From Protula sp. h YS-2021 (taxonomy: Eukaryota > Annelida > Polychaeta > Sabellida > Serpulidae): 64,000 bases of DNA. How positions within the stretch are numbered: the stretch's first letter is position 1; every line of letters begins with the position of its first letter. Shown here in pieces: positions 11,755-22,835 of this stretch. A program made the translations under genes and the position numbers. The stretch covers positions 44,068,500 through 44,132,499 of the forward strand of contig OX457029.1 of the NCBI GenBank assembly GCA_949752745.1, given 5' to 3'. Below the pieces are notes generated by a model. The model was not told where the DNA came from. It searched no databases and saw nothing but the letters and a program-made list of their open reading frames with translations.

Positions 11755-11960
11755 AGCCGCCGTGGAGTAGAGGTATGTTCCGCGCCTAGGATGCAAGAGG
11801 TCCCCGGTTCAAACCCGAGTAAGTACTAGTGTTCAGTGGCAATATATAGATATGCTATGTTGTTTATTGATATGCTATGGTGTATGTATGAATATGTGAA
11901 TTATGAATGGTTGGTAAAGGTTCAATGGGTCAGTTAAGGTTAGAAACAATTTTTTTACGT
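11755..11960 (+). mobile_element. SINE with tRNA-Pro-like head (or tRNA pseudogene)
   Basis: From 11756 the sequence follows the layout of a eukaryotic tRNA-Pro: an A box (TGGAGTAGAGG), a CCTAGGATGC anticodon region containing AGG, AGAGGTCCCCGG, and a B box GGTTCAAACCC at about 11807-11817. The anticodon arm has one extra base, the acceptor stem has no 3' partner, and an unrelated A/T-rich body follows. It interrupts the satellite region of the surrounding TIR element, so it is probably a SINE insertion and not a working tRNA gene. Confidence 0.6.
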
Positions 11961-12859
11961 ATAAAAATCATCGGAAGTTCGTCGGAAATGCATCGGAATA
12001 TAAACGTATAACCGACGTATAGCCGACGGTTGGTATCCCACGTCGAAGAATTTGTAGGGATATTTCCGACGGTGGCCCGACGTATTAAAGATATATCGGC
12101 CCGATGTATATCCGATGTACGAAGCCGCTATATCTATTATGCGTCGGGCCATAGTTAATCCTATGTGCAACCGATACATCGGCCGACGAAGTTGCCGATA
12201 TTGCCGATCTAGAATAGATGTATTTTAGACGTTACGCGAGTGTTCGGGAACACATCTTCTACGACGCTATCCCCTACTTCATCTGAGGAGAGAAATGCGA
12301 GCCCAAAGCATGAATGGAGCCATTTTCTAACATCACTGTTCTCCGTGTACTCGGTACCTAATTCAAGGGACTGCACTTTTCTCCATCATGCCTGTCCCAC
12401 ATGAAATCGACAACACTGCAACTGTACACATGGGAAGAGCTAAGAAACAACAGTCATCATGGGGACTTCAAAATCAACGTGTACAGTGGAAGGGTTGAGA
12501 ATAAAGCTTTAAATAAAAGGACTACTAGGGCACTCGTATTTGGAATGATTTTAGTATATTTCAAGTTGTAAAACAGGCACATCAAGAGCTTCCCGAATAG
12601 CCACAGCGTGCAATTCCTGACTCTCTACATGGCCCGCGTAGCGTGAGCGTGGTCATGAGGGATCGACTGTAGCTGTACTCTTAGCCGAAGATGATGTAAT
12701 ATCGAGATAATGATCTTGGTTAAAACGTATTAAATATTTTGGCTAAAATGTAACTTGGGTGGTGGAGTATTTTGGCTAAAATGTGATAGTCCCCCAATTA
12801 TATCAAAATTAAAAGGGTTTAATCTCAGGATTTATAGTAATTATGATCTCTGTCGTATT

Positions 12860-13115
12860 TATTAAGTGCAATTAAATTGCTGCTGTTTGGAAATGAAACG
12901 AATCTACATCCCCTTGTTAGAATTGCTATTTGTGCCTCTTTGCAACGAGGGATTAAAGCATCTAAATACAGATCTCGGGTAATTTATTCAATTGCAATTA
13001 CGTTGCCGCTGTTTGGAAATGAAACGAATCCACATCTCTTCATCAAAATTGTTTATTTAATATATGTATTGTAGCGAGGGATTAAAATAGTTCAGATAAG
13101 AGATAGCGGGTATTT
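12860..13115. repeat. About 128-bp tandem duplication, two copies
   Basis: Copies at about 12860-12985 and 12988-13115 share CTGTTTGGAAATGAAACGAA, CATC(C/T)C, and GCGAGGGATTAAA blocks in the same order. They lie in the right arm of the 9982-13455 element. Confidence 0.7.
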
Positions 13116-13464
13116 TCAAGCTGCGGTTTAAAATTTACTGCAGGTTGAGTATTCTCTAATTGTTTAGTCTACATGGTAAGTATAAAAAGGATTTAAATTT
13201 AAATTTAATTTTTGTGTCATTTTCTTTGATTTATTGTTGAATTGTGCTAATGAGGTCGTATAAGCAGTGTTATAACCTTTGATCGACTTTAAAACGACTA
13301 ATATCACATATATTAGCAAAAAAAAAAAAAAAAAAAAACTGATGGGGGCGGGGGAAGGTATACCAGAGGGGGGAGGAGAAGATAGCCTAGTATACCTTGA
13401 CCCCCGGGGGGGGGGGGTAGCTGTACAGGGGGGGCAAGATATTCTGTTACACCGGTGATTCAAT

Positions 13465-14980
13465 GATAGGTTCCAAGGATTTTTCTCTTGGTTTGGGGCT
13501 AAGGCAAAATTTGTTAGATGCGATTCGGTTGTTCTGACTATATGCGCACGTGGGAGATTTCTTTCGGATATTCTCCGGCACCGGAGTACATTCTCCGATA
13601 CTCTAATATAGTGATCAAACATATACTCAAACTGAACATACAGAAAAAAGAACTTATTTAATTTAAATGTTTATAGAGGACACTAAAGGAGGTTAATCAA
13701 CAGTCATACCCTGGATTTACAAATACTTATTAATCATGCGATGAGTTCGTGCATTGAAATAAGAGATGTTGATAAATGTCTTATCTTAAAGTGGTATCAT
13801 GATGTGATACACAAAAGCTACAGTTGCAGCACCTCACAAGATGTCACAAGATGTCACACGATGTCACAACGGACAACTGGAAACGTTTTACCCAAAGTGC
13901 CCTTGATCTTCACGCTCCATTTTAAGCCAAAACTTAGCCTCAAAACATTGCGATCATTGAATATAACTGTTCAATTTGCACAACGACAAATCATCAAGTG
14001 ACAAGTATTTTTTCAGACGGGTCTGCTTGCTTGCCACCCATTAAGTTCAATGGTTTCCAAAACATTCAAACGCAAAAAAAACTCAGACAGTATTGCATCA
14101 GACACCATTACTATATAAGGGCTGGGTCGAGTTACCTGTGGCCCCGGGTACCAATGGGGGACACATTCAACACTGAGTTTTAAAATGGCCCCGGGGCCCT
14201 TGTATTATTCTGTATAAAATGAAATAAATTTTCACACGGAAAAGAACGACACAGGCATTGTACTAGCCCAATCCAGTATTGTACAAAACTTGGAAATCTG
14301 AAAACAAGCATTTTTTTCAGATATAGTGCTCTTTCAAAAGAGTATAATACAGTGCCGATCAAGAGTTTAGGGGCATGGCTCAGTGTTAGAGAGCAGAATC
14401 GAAAGTCCTAACTTTGGAACCATTAAATATCAAGCTTACTTTCTTAAATTGTACTTATGCTGATGCAAAATCCGCTCCTTGCAAAAGTCTTCAAAGACTC
14501 TTGGCATTGACTTCCTGTGATGACTTAACAACTTTGGGTAAATTCGTGTCAGGGACAAACTTCACGGCATCAGACAGTCATCTGAATACACGTGTTAAAG
14601 TTCCCCGATCGAGGCAAGACATACAGGTTTTGTATGTCCTGTGTGTGTATGTGTGTGCGTATCAGTCTGTTGTAAACAAAATGCCGTGTGCAAAACATCT
14701 CGAGAACAGAAAAGTTGGTTCGACCTCAGAATTGGTCTGATTATTCATCGGATAGCTTGGACGGTTTTAGTCACTTGTGACACTTGGTGGTAAGGTTTTA
14801 GAAAGGCGTATGACGTTTTTATATGAAATGTTGTGTGCAGATTCCTCACAACACTGAACGCCGGTGAAATGTGAGAGCTGACGGGATTGTTGCTTGGTAA
14901 GGCCGAATTTTGCCGCGGGTAGAACAAACGAGTGCGGCACGTGACGTCATGAGGTTAAATATGTCTTAGTAGTGAGTAAG
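13465..14980. other. No recognisable gene
   Basis: Contains only short open frames and a small ATGTCACA(A/C) direct repeat near 13838-13868. A GGCCCCGG motif occurs twice near 14140-14200. Nothing coding could be supported. Confidence 0.5.
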
Positions 14981-14984
14981 ATCT

Positions 14985-15690
14985 TGTCTGCAAGATGTCT
15001 TGCAGAACCGCGGTTCAACGCACCAAAAGTCACGGTGTTACATATGAAGGCGGTGATTTTGCGGCACGCAAGGAGCGCCGACCATCGTCTGATGGCAAGG
15101 AAAAGCGGCGAGTTCCTAGATGTTAATGTGCTCTTGAGCGAGGAATATCCGCTGACCAGTTGCAGTATTATCAGTCGATTGCAGTTTTCTTAGAAATAGG
15201 CCCAGCGCCCACGGCTTCTGGGCTTGCATCCGTAACGATGTGCACAGCAGATTCGGGCACGACTTTATCAATGGCGAAGCTGCACGTATCGTTGAAGGAG
15301 CTGAAACGCGCATCACTACTGACACGCGCTTTTTGGTGCAGACGACGTAGCGACGTCGTCAGCACAATAATGCTGCACAGGGAGGGAAGTACGACTTGGA
15401 CGAAGCGTTCGACCCAGCTGAACTTACCGACTAAGCTCTGAAGTTCGCGTTTCGAAATGCGCTTATTGGGGCGGTGACCCAGCGGCTTGTTAAATCCCGA
15501 GTCTCCTGTATCTTGCCTTGCGGGATCGAGAGGCTCCCAGGAAGGCGAGGCACTGGGTGGAAGAAATGCACGTCTTACAGCTGATGGAGAAACCTAGCGA
15601 ACGTAACAAGTGGATGAGGCATTCCGTGGCTTTCACTGCGTCTTCGTAGCGTTTTCGTTAATGAAGGAAGTGATAGAGAAAGCAGATGTT
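14985..15690 (-). pseudogene. DIRS-like reverse transcriptase/RNase H relic
   Basis: Read on the minus strand from about 15690 down, the order is: a late RT block with LLRSLGFSI and STQCLAFLG, LSIPQGKIQ, KRELQSLVGKFSWV (the RT thumb-side helix typical of DIRS-type and related elements), HIVTDASPEAVGA (RNase H first catalytic Asp), then RRWSALLACRK and ALNRGSARHLADKILL. At least three frame changes and internal stops separate these blocks, and the late catalytic D of RNase H (usually DN) is replaced by CN. The longest clean piece runs from about 15475 to 15171. The YxDD region, about 15650-15690, is no longer readable. This is a fossil; its GC content is higher than the flanks. A Ty3-type origin is possible but fits less well than DIRS. 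Confidence 0.7.
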
Positions 15691-15699
15691 AGCTGCTGT

Positions 15700-17405
15700 A
15701 CCTAGCACTGTATGGTGAAACGTGCTGGAAATGCCAGAAGTTCGGGGTCCCGGGGCAGATTTTAGGTCACGAGCACCCGGGACCACAATTTTGGTCCCAC
15801 TTCATCCCTATTCCTAATGTGGGATGGCCAGATATGTCGTACAAAACATCATAAGAAAAAACTGAAGACGGATAACGCAGTGATACAGGTTATAAAACCT
15901 GTAACATAACAATACTACACTCTCTAAAAGTTCTTGATAAGACCAATGACACGTTATAGGTGAAACATGAATACTGTTAGTCTAGAGCCCTTGAGTCGGA
16001 ATGGGGTGAAGGGTGGGGGTGGGGAGGGTGTTTGGTAGCTGGTCTGAAAAGACGACAAGGTATCGAAAGGAGCGGAGACAGACGCGTTTTCCCTGTCCCA
16101 ATGCCCAGTGTTACAAAGTGACATCGCTTCAAGTAATTTTTTTATTTCAATATAGGTGAAGTAGCTCGCTGAAACTTGAATGATTTGAGAAGGTCGTTGA
16201 TATTTTTTATTATGTCAATTCAAAAATATCGTTGGCTGCGGTGAAAAGAGAGGTTTCCTCTGCCGCATACAGAATAAGCAATCAGTTTGTAAAAACGCTT
16301 CTCACTCCTTTTCGATTTATTTGTTTAAAAATTAATCAAAATACTCACACCTGTTCCTGAATTGCTTTTCAAATCTTATGTGCATATGTGCCCCATATTT
16401 TGCCTGTAAGTAATTAATTAAACTGGCGCGGTGTATTTGCTAAAAAGTGCTCTTTTTGACATCGGTGTAACACAAATCACACAATTCGTCTGTGAAACAC
16501 GAAAATAAATGTTGCCATTAAGTTTATTAAAAGTGAAAAGTATGTTTTAAAAAAGTACAAATATATGAACAAAGTCTTAATCAGTATCATTATTCAATCA
16601 TGAGGCAGGTGACCAGTCTGCACTAGTTGCTGGACATGTGATCCAGACGTTTGACCTAGACAGTTGTGATCACCACGACTAGGGGGTGGGGTGGCTGGAT
16701 TAAAACTTTACGTGTTAACATGGTAACGGGGGCGGGAGGGGGCGGTAAATACATGAAAATGTAAATATATGAATCTATATGTATATAAAACCATGTGGGT
16801 GTTTGGATCTACCCAAAATTCCCCCACCACCAGATAGGCATCAGAAAAAACATCTGGCGCTGTAGCGCTGGTGGTGGTGTGACGCCTGAGGTGGGAGGGA
16901 AGAGGAGGGGTAGGGGCTTGAATCAGTTAAAACGTGGATGCAGATTTTATTTTTATTTCGTAATTTTTATGCAATCAGAATCTTTCGTAAATTCAGTATT
17001 TTTTTTTAATTCATTGCGCTTTTTTTTCACTTTGCTTGCTTAGTTACGTTGTAGCATGTAAATAACACAGTAAATAGGGTACAGGTCGTTTATATTCTCC
17101 TTGTTTTGTCCTCTCCAATGTTGTGATTGCCAAACAAAACTGATGCGTAGTTTTGCAAATCGACAAATAAAAGCAGATAATCTTTAAGCCCGCTTCTTGT
17201 CCCTTTCCTTATCCAATCGCAAAATCCTATAAAATCTTTAATTTACGTTTTTAGAACGTTGTTCTACCAACACAACGCTAATAAGCATATGCTATAGGAA
17301 TCCCCCTCCACTTCCCCTCCTCGGCATATTTGTGTATATCTTCTTCATTCAGTCAGTAAAACTTTCTACCAACAACACTTTAGAAAAAACATAAGCATAT
17401 ATATA
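15700..17405. other. No recognisable gene
   Basis: AT-rich with G-rich stretches near 16000 and 16680-16740. The block 16855-17000 (CTGGTGGTGGTG, then GTGGATGCAGATTTTATTTTTATTTC) is weakly similar to 49115-49230, hinting at a dispersed repeat. Nothing coding was supported. Confidence 0.45.
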
Positions 17406-17412
17406 TACGGTC

Positions 17413-17700
17413 CCCCCCCCCCCCCTCAATGTCTGGTTTGACTTGATAAGGGAAGGCGAAGCAACGTCTACATACTGACGATAAGAGAGAGAGAGAGAGA
17501 GAGAGAGAAGGAGAAAGAGAGCGAGTGTGCGTGCGTGTATGTGAGAGAGAGACAGAGAAAGGAGAAAATGGCAGAAAGAGAAAGCGAAAAGGAGATAAGG
17601 AGAAAAATAGGGGGAGGGGTAGAGTGTGTGTGTATGTGACAGAGAAGAGGGAGAGTGGGCGAAAGACAGACAGAGGCGAACAGATACAAAAAGACAGAGA
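17413..17700. repeat. Poly-C then GA-rich low-complexity tract
   Basis: About 15 C at 17413 are followed by (GA)n at 17484-17510 and a purine-rich stretch to about 17700. The Leu-Ser-rich minus-strand frames and Arg-Glu-rich plus-strand frame over it are low-complexity artefacts. Confidence 0.85.
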
Positions 17701-18712
17701 CTCGAAGGATCAAATTTGGTGGAAGGGGAGCATGGGAGAATTTCACATGAAGGGAGTTTCTTTTTATTCCTGTATTTCTTCCTAACAACCCGTACGTAGC
17801 TTAGGTTCTGCAATTACGATCACGTGCAGTATGAACAAGTGATGTCATGGACATTCATGTGAACGCAGCCCAGCAGAGCAGAAGGGCTGTATTGATTCGG
17901 AACGGCAAGGAGAGCCTCTGCCCAGAGCACCTGCCCGCTGTGGTATAGTGTCCAAAACAAAAACAAGAGCAAAAAGCAAAAAAAAAACAAAACAAAAAAA
18001 AGTCACAAACAAAAAAAATCCATACAATAGTGAACACGTGATACCGAATTTAAGTCAATATGAAAACAATGTTAATTTTTTTCTGCTTTGTTCTAACGTA
18101 TATATGCCAGCCTATAAACCTATTACAAGATTTATCTGAATAAAAGATACGCCGTTACAGCTATTCGCTTGCATCGAACCAAAAGAACAAAAAATACCCC
18201 CGATTTTCGAAAAGAGCTTTTCTGCAAAGAAAAGGATTGTAACCAAGGACTGGCAAAGCATTTGTGTATATTAATACACAAAGCAACTTGCTTGGAATGC
18301 CATTATAAGCGGCAAGCTACCCTGCAGTGAATAACTGAGCAAAGGGAGATGAAGGAGACTGCAATCAGCTGACAGCACATTCAAAACAACTTGACATGCA
18401 GATGCATCACGTTCGTTACAAAGTCTGTATGATTTTTCACGATACCGTTCACTGGATACACGAAAGTCATTAGGGCGGTACTCAGCCTGCATTGAGTATC
18501 TTGACCCAAAGAATTCTCTTTTCTTGACTGCAGATCTTACACTTGCGGATACTGAAGTTTTTGTATATGTACCACACTGGTCCTACACGAGGAATAAACG
18601 TGGCATGGGCATGCCTCAAGGACCAGATAGATAAACAGCACTGGCACAACACCGTACAGTATAAAAGCTTGTTCAGGTACGTTCACTGTAATAAATAAAT
18701 TTAATTAAATCG
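17701..18712. other. No recognisable gene
   Basis: A-rich stretches at 17960-18020; otherwise nothing identifiable. The 73-codon minus-strand frame at 18271-18492 matches no family I recognise. Confidence 0.45.
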
Positions 18713-18713
18713 T

Positions 18714-19095
18714 TGGGGGGGGGGGGGCTCATGACCAACAAACTGGACAAACTGGTCCCAGGGGCCACTCAGGTACCAACTGGTTACAATGCTTGCCCAT
18801 GACTTGTGAAAACGACCCCTAAACGCGGAGCACCACGCTAGAGGTTTTAACCAAACGCGGAGTTCAGTTGTGAAAGAACTCCCCCCCCCCTTTTTTTTTT
18901 GCTTAACGCGGAGAAGTAAAACTACCCCGGAACTCCGCGCGGACCGCGTCTGACCTCAAAATTACCCCCTCCCCCCCCTTTGTCCGCGTTTTTTTAGACA
19001 CGCCTGGTAACACATGATATCAAGTAGCCCCCCTGGGTAACTGGTTACCATACATGTTCATGGCTATTTGAAAATGACCCGTAAACGCGGAATGT
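18714..19095. repeat. AACGCGGA-containing G/C-rich patch
   Basis: AACGCGGA occurs at about 18815, 18855, 18905 and 19083, and its complement (TCCGCGT, CTCCGCG) near 18935-18990. CTGGTTAC(C/A) recurs at both ends (about 18779 and 19041). Poly-G and poly-C runs are present. Probably a decayed repeat; not assigned. Confidence 0.4.
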
Positions 19096-19099
19096 TCAG

Positions 19100-20270
19100 T
19101 TTGAAAATTATATCGGTATATTCGCCAAAAAAAATCAAAACCTACATATATTGTAAATATTATTGTTTCTCGCGATCATTAAAGTCGCCTCGTGAAAATT
19201 TCTGTTACGGCGCAACATATATTTTCACACATTTTAGTTACTATTTATTCGCGCTCTTTTATTTGGGCATAAATTTTTTTCGCGCGATATAACTAACTAT
19301 AAAGTCAGTCTTTTGAGAGCGCCTGTGCACATGCGCTTTATCACGAGTTCGATTATTGGATGTCACATCTTTTCGAATAGATTTCTTAATTTTGAAACGC
19401 GAAATAATTAATTACAGGGCACGTAAAATTAATGCAAGTCAATGCAAATTCTGTTATTTATTTTCAGAATAATAACAGTCACTTGCAGAAAGAGGAAGTA
19501 ACCTGGATAGCATAAATACAGTTCTAGAATGAATTAAATACTTTCTGGTTTATTAATTGTACATAAATACGTACCACAGCGATAAAAAGTAACCGTTGGA
19601 GCGCGAACTCTGTGAAATTTTGTTATATAGATATACCGTCATAGTTTCTGGCGTAACAAAGAAAGTACGCTGAAGACATTCACGGATAAAAGGTCTTCAG
19701 TTTATAAACAACTTCAGGATGTGCCTAATATGACTAAGCTTTCGTTTCTTCTTAACGTAATTACTAAAAAATGAAGGTCCTGTTATATATACCCTTTTAT
19801 AACTGGCTAAAAAAAGATCGAGCTAATTTCGTGAGTGCATGCAAAAACATTCGGATATGAAATCAGACGTTCACATCATACGAAATATCAATGTAATTTC
19901 GTGCTACTGATCTTAAAAGCGTTCTGTCTCTAACGGCTTCCGAGATAACACGATCACGTGACTTTTGTCGGTGAAAATCTAAGTCAAAGTTTATTTTACA
20001 AAGGTGTGTACCATGTACCGAGTCCGACCATGATATCAACAGCGTTCTATCTCTTACGGTTTCTGAGAGGCCAAAATATGATGTTCGTGTATAATATTCT
20101 AAAAAGTGTTACCCTAATGTCATTGCACGCAGGGTTTGAAGTTCAAAAGTGAACTCACATTTCTCTGTTTCTTGCCTTTTTCTGGATACATTGATTATAA
20201 TTAAAACTTCAAATATTTGACCGTGATCCCAAATGGCAACTATACTCCATATTTTCCCAGTTGCCGTCGA
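19100..20270. other. No recognisable gene
   Basis: AT-rich. A TCTATCTCTTACGGTTTCTGAGA motif at about 20048-20070 resembles one at 63778-63800 and a weaker one at 19924, suggesting a shared dispersed repeat. No coding feature. Confidence 0.4.
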
Positions 20271-20275
20271 CCGTC

Positions 20276-20955
20276 ATGACCCAGTAAATATGCCAACGTT
20301 CGAGGAACGTTGTTTAGACGTTGCTTTTGGTTGCAACCAAAGTGCAACTTTCTTCGAAGTCCAACTCATGTCTTTGTCTCAACGTTGAATAGAGGTCGGA
20401 TAGTTGATGTTGAAGAAACGTCGAAAAATCGACGCTATATAGACTCGCAACGAAAAAAAAAAACAAACTGCTTGTGTTATCGCTCACTGGAAATGGTAGC
20501 CTTGACAGGTCATTCGAAAATAGACTATAAAACGAGGATGTGAAATATTAGAATTCTGAGAGTGCACACTTTTGAAAAATATTCATTAAAATATACTCTA
20601 ACTTATCCTACGCAACCGGATGACCCAAGGATGGGGCACTGTGGTGGAGGGAAGATCACTGTGGTATTGTCGCTGCCACGATGGCAATTCTACATTAGTA
20701 ATGTCCCGACTTTTATATATCGTCGCTTTCCCGAACGCCGTACTGGAGATAGATGTTGTTTAGACTTCCAGTTGCAACCTTTACGCGGTATCGATTAGAG
20801 GTCGGATAATCGACGTCTATCTAACGTCGGAAGGTAGACGTTGTTCAAACCCAACACTGATTTGTCAGATAAATTATGAAACTCGAAGCAACGTCTATTT
20901 CGCAAGACAGTAGAGCGACATCGCAGTGACGTTGCACAGAAATGTTGAAAGCAAC
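20276..20955. mobile_element. Diverged relative of TIR family A (inverted relative to 2361)
   Basis: The left end is near ACCCAGTAAATATGCCAACG. AACGTC/AACGTT motifs recur through 20300-20440 and 20750-20930. The stretch 20530-20660, containing CCCAAGGATGGGGCACTGTG, is similar to the reverse complement of 2630-2730 in the element at 2361-3053. No intact right terminus was found. Confidence 0.5.
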
Positions 20956-21068
20956 GATGATAGCGTGGTTATCTAACGATGATTGCGTGGTTATCTAACG
21001 ATGATTGCGTGGTTATCTAACGACGATTGCGTGGTTATACTAACGATGATAGCGTGGTTATACCCAAC
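20953..21068. repeat. 22-bp tandem repeat, five copies
   Basis: The unit is ACGATGATTGCGTGGTTATCTA with variants (GATAGCG, TATAC). Confidence 0.9.
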
Positions 21069-21069
21069 A

Positions 21070-22507
21070 TTTCTTCCCATCTGTGTTCAACTCTTCACCA
21101 AAATGCCATAATTACCCTTCTCTATTTATCTCTCGGTTCCGTTGGGCAATTGCGGCGGATGTTTAGTCCTCACTTGGCAAAAAAAGTCTCCAAAAGGGGC
21201 TGTTTTGCCCGCGTTAACAAAACCTCATTTCTTTGTTTCTTTGGTTTCTAGCAAACTGCTCTTGGACCAAGAAGTCGAATTTCGGTATGCGTATCTCTTG
21301 AGGGTGATACCATCGCACTGTAAAATATGGAAGATCAAATTGTGAAAATTAAGCCTTGAATTTAAAATACAATATATCTCTGCGACGAGAAGAGATTATA
21401 CAAATCTTTGTCTATTTTTCGGACCCCAGCTACTGTATGGAACTTCTCCGGCAATATATTAAAAATAGCACTGTTTTAAACAATAACAACCATTATTGAA
21501 ACCTTGACTCTCTGCATTAAGCAGAAACTTTTTTTCGAAATCCGGTACAGAATAAACGATTTTGATCTCATTGTCGGACTCTTTATAATCAATAATATTG
21601 TGGCTAACTTCACGATGTCGACTCTCACACACTAATGTTATGTTCAGCTTTTCTCGGAAACCCTTACAAACAAAGTCATTTTGACGTCATTTTTTGGACC
21701 TGTTATATCCGGTTACATTATATTTTTCTGCAGACATCCGTGCAAAATAAGTGATAGTGGAGTTTCAGTTGTTTTGCCACCCCCGTTAATTTTATATTTT
21801 GTTGTCAAAGAAATGAATTTATTTAAGGTTTCTGAAATTTGTAAAATTTGTGCTCAAAACAGTTAGCTTTTGGAAACAATAGATTTTTTGTGTAACACAC
21901 CAACAGCTCACAGACAACTTTTGTTGTCACCAGAAAATAATTTATTTGAAACGTGTTCCCTTGAACTTAGGCGGTAATGAGAAGACTTTGTTATGTTCTC
22001 TATACGCTCTTCAAATGATATACGATGATGATAGGGGTCATAATATGTACAGCTATCGTGAATATAACATGAATACTTTGCCCTGAAGACGGCGGCGAAA
22101 AATAGGAGACGGGGATTCGAGCATCTCTCAACTGATATACTATATCTATGACAGATTATATTCATCTGCAAAAGTAAATAAAAACAGGAATGTGTTCAGA
22201 TAGATTTGTTTAAGAAACGTAGGGAAGGATATGACGCGGGACACCAAGTGAACCGCAGTCACAGTGTTGCAGAAGCATCGCTTTCCAGGTGCTGTGTGTT
22301 ACGTCTGTAAAGGGTCCATTGAGATAAAAACGTTACCATTTGGTCGGGGCGAGTTCCCCACATGCCTTTTACGACTATATGGAAATTCAATATGCAAGCT
22401 TGCGTCAATGAGTGGTAGAAAAAAGTAGTGTGTTGTATATGAATAACTTGTTAAACTTTCACTCAGATTTCAGGCTCAAGACCGAGACTGATTACAACAC
22501 AATTAAG
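21070..22507 (+). other. Upstream region of the transporter gene
   Basis: No separate gene is supported here. A plausible 3' splice site (CACTCAGATTTCAG, ending at 22473) lies 35 bases before the chosen ATG, so a non-coding first exon further upstream is possible. No promoter motif could be assigned with confidence. Confidence 0.4.
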
Positions 22508-22835
22508 ATGGCAACTGGATCCGATGCAAACAAAGTGGCCGTCGCCAACGGATCCAAACAAAATGGCGGAACAAATGAAATTGGAAAAGACAAACCTGAT
22601 CTGGTAAAAGATAGTGACGATGATTACGGACGCGATGACATTGGCCCTCCCATACCCCCAGATGGCGGTTACGGCTGGGTAATAATGATAGCCTCCTTTT
22701 TTGTAAATGTCATAGTGGACGGTGTGTGCTTTTCCTTTGGGATATTCTATTTGGAGTTCTTGGAATATTTTGGTGCTTCTAAATCCAAGACGTCATGGGT
22801 TGGATCGGTGCTGAATGGCATGTATCTCGGAATGG
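22508..22835 (+). CDS. SLC16-like gene, coding exon 1
   Basis: Holds the acidic N-terminus, the DGGYGW signature, TM1 and the start of TM2. It ends at ...GGAATGG|GTAAGT (phase 1). The true exon may begin upstream in the 5' UTR, perhaps at 22474. Confidence 0.9.

Noticed and set aside
11755..11830. Functional tRNA-Pro gene
   Set aside because: A and B boxes are good, but the anticodon arm has an extra base and no 3' acceptor strand pairs with the 5' end.
13164..13622. 152-codon minus-strand frame
   Set aside because: Crosses a poly-A run and the G-rich right arm of an inverted-repeat element; no family resemblance.
14985..15560. Ribosomal RNA fragment, suggested by GC-rich composition
   Set aside because: The minus strand translates into ordered RT/RNase H motifs, which explains the composition better.
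17349..17813. 154-codon Leu/Ser-rich minus-strand frame and Arg/Glu-rich plus-strand frame
   Set aside because: Low-complexity GA-rich tract; no domain, poor complexity, frames on both strands.
22412..22507. Upstream extension of the transporter N-terminus
   Set aside because: The in-frame upstream ATG at 22439 has a weak context, and a likely splice acceptor ends at 22473, so this is probably intron or 5' UTR.
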